NCBI GenBank assembly: GCA_019096195.1
Contig: JAGTXK010000087.1
Location: forward strand, 496,001 to 560,000
Source: Boletus sp. NGJ
Lineage: Eukaryota; Basidiomycota; Agaricomycetes; Boletales; Boletaceae
Length of the DNA stretch: 64,000 nucleotides
Direction: 5' to 3'
Shown here: positions 61,578-64,000 of the stretch, one piece after another
Numbering within the stretch: the first letter of the stretch is position 1
Layout: the number at the start of each line of letters is the position of its first letter
Program-made: the position numbers and the translations under genes
The notes under the pieces: model-generated
The model's database searches: none
What the model saw: only the letters and a program-made list of their open reading frames with translations
Told to the model about the DNA's origin: nothing

Positions 61578-62916
61578 TCAATATCCATCCGCTGCCGCGC
61601 TTGACTGAGCTATCTTTGCGGGTTCCGGCTCGTCGGAGAACCATGTTGCATCTTCGTCCCAGAATGGCAGCATTTGGCGAACGAGTTGCAGGGAATCCTC
61701 GTCTTCTGTTGGGTGATCTTCCAAAAGATTATCCGTACCCAAGACCTGCATGTATTCCTCACGCTCGGTATCGCCGATTACCTTCCATGTCGCATCCGTG
61801 CACCCGTAGGCTCGAAGACTGTACCTCGGGTGCTTTAGCGGTGTCGTGCCAGTGATGCGTGAGGAGGTGCGCGTTTCTCCTTTGCCAATTTCCAGGTGGG
61901 ATTTCCCGAGAGTAACGGTAACACCTAGCTCAGCCACAAGTGTCACATATGGCCTTATAGGTTTCTCCATGGTAGAATCCTCGAGGAAGAATTCAAGTGT
62001 CTCCTGGTCAATTATGTAAGTACCCGCCCGTTTCCGCTGCTTCACTTGTATCAGAAGTGCAGACATTGAGGTTTCTTCCAGCTTTTCGTGTTTGGCAAGT
62101 AAGACTGGAATGATCGTGTCGATGACTTCTTGGTTGTGGCGACATATGAATGACGAACCCCTCAAAAAGCCGGATACCATGGCCTTTGTCGACACAGCAG
62201 AGTCGTCGACCACTTTGACGAAATGTGTGAACTGCACAACCGCATCTTCAAAGGCATCTTCAAGCGTCTCGAGAGTTATTGCTCACCAAGGGTGCCCCCA
62301 GGGTCCTGGGATTTGACATCAGTACCCCAACCAGACTGTTCTTCAATCAAAGTGCTAGGGGGATATTGAAGAATGATTGAAAGAGCTGATCATGTGTGAG
62401 GAAAGTAACAGACGAACTACCTACCCGAGGACAATTCGTAGCATTTCTCGTCAATTGCACTTTTCAGAGCTTCCTGAACATCAGGCCGCTCCTTGACCAG
62501 CGTCACACACTGACCAAGGTCCAAAGCCACCTTGATTTGGTTGTCGGATTTGGCCTTCTCGTAAAGCATACACAGCACGTTGGCTAACAAGTTGGCGGGC
62601 GTGAGGTAGTACTGCAGACCCCTGACCCTCAGACCCTGTGGTGTATCTCTTCATTTGCTACCTTGTATGTATCTGCAAAATCTCCTGACTTGGGCGACTT
62701 CAGATGGACTGGTCCAGCTTCCTCCAGCGCAGTGTGGTCCCGTTTCGACATGGTAATCTCTGACAGTAGACAAAGGGTGGCTGACGGCGGAGTTCGATTT
62801 CTTGCTCGTGGGAGAATATTACGTCGCAGTGTTACCCGGGTTGAATTGCATGTGAACTATACAGACTCACTCCGAGGATGGTACTCAAGCTCAATATTGA
62901 GGGGTTCTGTCACCAT
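61578..62916 (-). CDS. unknown basidiomycete protein with PD-(D/E)XK nuclease-like signature
   Basis: Minus-strand exons read MVTEPLNIELEYHPR, then SKRDHTALEEAGPVHLKSPK, then LTPANLLANVLCMLYEKAK, ALDLGQCVTLVKERPDVQEA, EEQSGWGTDV, then a long last exon: LETLEDAFEDAVVQFTHFVK, VVDDSAVSTKAMVSGFLRGS, ICRHNQEVIDTIIPVLLAKH, SALLIQVKQRKRAGTYI. It ends with an acidic C terminus (AKIAQSSAAADGY). The pattern Asp (EVIDTIIPV) followed by a beta strand ending in QVK resembles the core of PD-(D/E)XK nucleases, with Gln in place of Glu. Proteins like this form large families of unknown role in mushrooms (from memory). Splice sites of the early exons are inferred. About 350 residues. Confidence 0.6.
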
Positions 62917-63019
62917 GCGCAAAGCACCGGATATCCACTATCATAGACATACATGCCGCACCGCACTGTGCACACGTTAGGAGTGTTTCCGAGTGCTTCA
63001 CCAAATATTCACGTTCGTT

Positions 63020-63248
63020 CCAGGATTTTGGATTTTCAGGACAGGTTCGTCTGGCTTTGGTCGGAAGCCACCAAACACTACCAAGGTATAATTCGATGAA
63101 GGAACCTGCGGATCCGCATGGATCTGGTCTTGTCCAGTTCTACGACCACCTCTTGGAGGCAATTCGCAGCGTTGACGAGAACCACATCTTGTTCTTGGAT
63201 GGAAACACTTATTCGATCGATTTCTCTACCTTCCCAGATGATGCGAAG
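63020..63248 (+). pseudogene. GH5 glycoside hydrolase fragment
   Basis: Reads DFQDRFVWLWSEATKHYQG, then YNSMKEPADP, then LVQFYDHLLEAIRSVDENHI and LFLDGNTYSIDF, a stretch of GH5-type fungal enzymes (TIM barrel around the acid/base Glu). The bases between KHYQG and YNSM that normally encode a short NPWVAG-like strand are missing. The usual Asn before the catalytic Glu (NEP) is Lys (KEP). No other part of the enzyme is present, so it is a fragment. It joins phosphatase-gene sequence at about 63249. Confidence 0.75.
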
Positions 63249-64000
63249 CCTCCGCCCCCAACTACAACGGCCAAGACAGCGATCGAAACCTTACTCAGGC
63301 AGCGGTCAACTTCCTCGTCAGCCAAAACGTCATCAGTTATAATGAATACGAATACACGGCAGCAGAGAAGGCCAGATTGGCCAATGCGGTACCGCCAATC
63401 AAATACTTGCATCTCAGGCTCGGGGACTTCAAGAAGCCGCCTACCCTCGCGCAGTTGAAGCAGGCGAACGACTTTTTCCTGGAGAACACGTCGACGCTGG
63501 TACACTGCGGCTATGGCATGGGTAGAACTTGGACGGGGTATCACCGGACTACAAATATACACCGTGCATGGCACGACCCTTCAGCCTTTGGCTTGACTAG
63601 ACTGCTTTCCAGTGGCGGAAACAATGCCGACGGACGGGCGCAGGCGTCCATCCTTGCTCAACAGCGAAACATCTTGTTGCCGTATGTACTGTCGGTTACT
63701 ACCTGGCGCTCTCGACTGACGAGCGTAGCGTCATCTCCCTCTCTCCGGAGACGGTGGAGACCGCATCCATGATCGTACAAGCAGTAAGTCCAGAATTGTT
63801 TGTATATCCACAACAATGCTTATCGACGTTGTAGCTGTAGTATCAATGGGTGGTTACGAAGGATGCCCAGGGTGACTATACGCTCTCGAACAAGACGACG
63901 CTCACCAGTTTAGCGCTAACCAAAACTCAAGGTTAATGATACAGTGACGTACGGTACCCGAGCACAGGGGAATATACTGTTCACGATCAACGAAGTCGCC
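63249..64000 (+). pseudogene. broken third copy of the phosphatase/beta-trefoil gene, runs off window
   Basis: Sequence from PPPNYNGQD-equivalent codons onward matches copies 1 and 2, but without the first 27 or so codons. A small deletion removes the GINSI region. The signature reads HCGYGMGRTW instead of HCGYGMGRTGTG, and an extra G at about 63537 shifts the frame. Part of the first intron and second exon is missing (the copy jumps from LLPYVLS-like sequence to ATGYYL-like sequence). A later copy of the trefoil exon also shows a deletion with an early stop (near 63933). It is a pseudogene as written. Confidence 0.8.

Overview
The window looks like chromosomal DNA of a mushroom-type basidiomycete (Agaricomycetes). 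Genes are dense and split by many 45-70 bp GT-AG introns, and the proteins are typical of fungi: Set9, Coy1/CASP, a DUF4045-gelsolin protein, a BGL2-type GH17 and Cdc1/Ted1. There are no bacterial operons, CRISPR arrays or recognisable tRNA/rRNA genes. I joined exons by eye from splice signals and protein-family resemblance, so exon borders are approximate unless stated.

The left part (1-16.0 kb) is a compact housekeeping block: a Ted1/Cdc1-type phosphoesterase (5' end outside the window), a small complex I subunit (NDUFB2 type), UDP-glucose pyrophosphorylase, ribosomal protein eS8, a Set9/Suv4-20 histone H4 methyltransferase with AT-hooks, chaperonin subunit CCT6, an unknown proline-rich protein and a short-chain dehydrogenase. 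From 16.0 to 23.9 kb lies a gene-poor stretch with decayed, partly repeated sequence. From 23.9 to 28.5 kb there is a nucleolar FKBP prolyl isomerase divergent from the Arp2/3 subunit ARPC4, then a coiled-coil protein of unknown role.

The middle (28.5-39.4 kb) is accessory and decayed. It holds a broken copy of the Golgi coiled-coil protein CASP/Coy1 and a GTPase-like gene that lacks its P-loop. Next comes a strongly AT-rich, CpG-depleted island with an unusual tandem array. Its units of about 88 bp begin like an intron donor (GTGAGTT), end like an acceptor (ATAG), and are separated by exactly three variable bases at all 18 junctions. A CpG-containing, more GC-rich block of about 0.9 kb sits inside this island.

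The right part (39.4-56 kb) returns to ordinary genes: a DUF4045-gelsolin protein, a secreted GPI-anchored protein, a GH17 glucanase, the SMC5/6 subunit Nse4, a Rad5/HLTF-type helicase-ubiquitin ligase and ribosomal protein uS7 (RPS5). The last 8 kb is a young, duplicating locus. A gene for a tyrosine-phosphatase-like domain joined to a beta-trefoil-like (QxW-containing) domain occurs as two intact tandem copies plus a broken third copy fused to a GH5 fragment. The duplicated block carried along the 3' half of RPS5 as a pseudogene. A gene with a possible PD-(D/E)XK nuclease signature lies between copies two and three.
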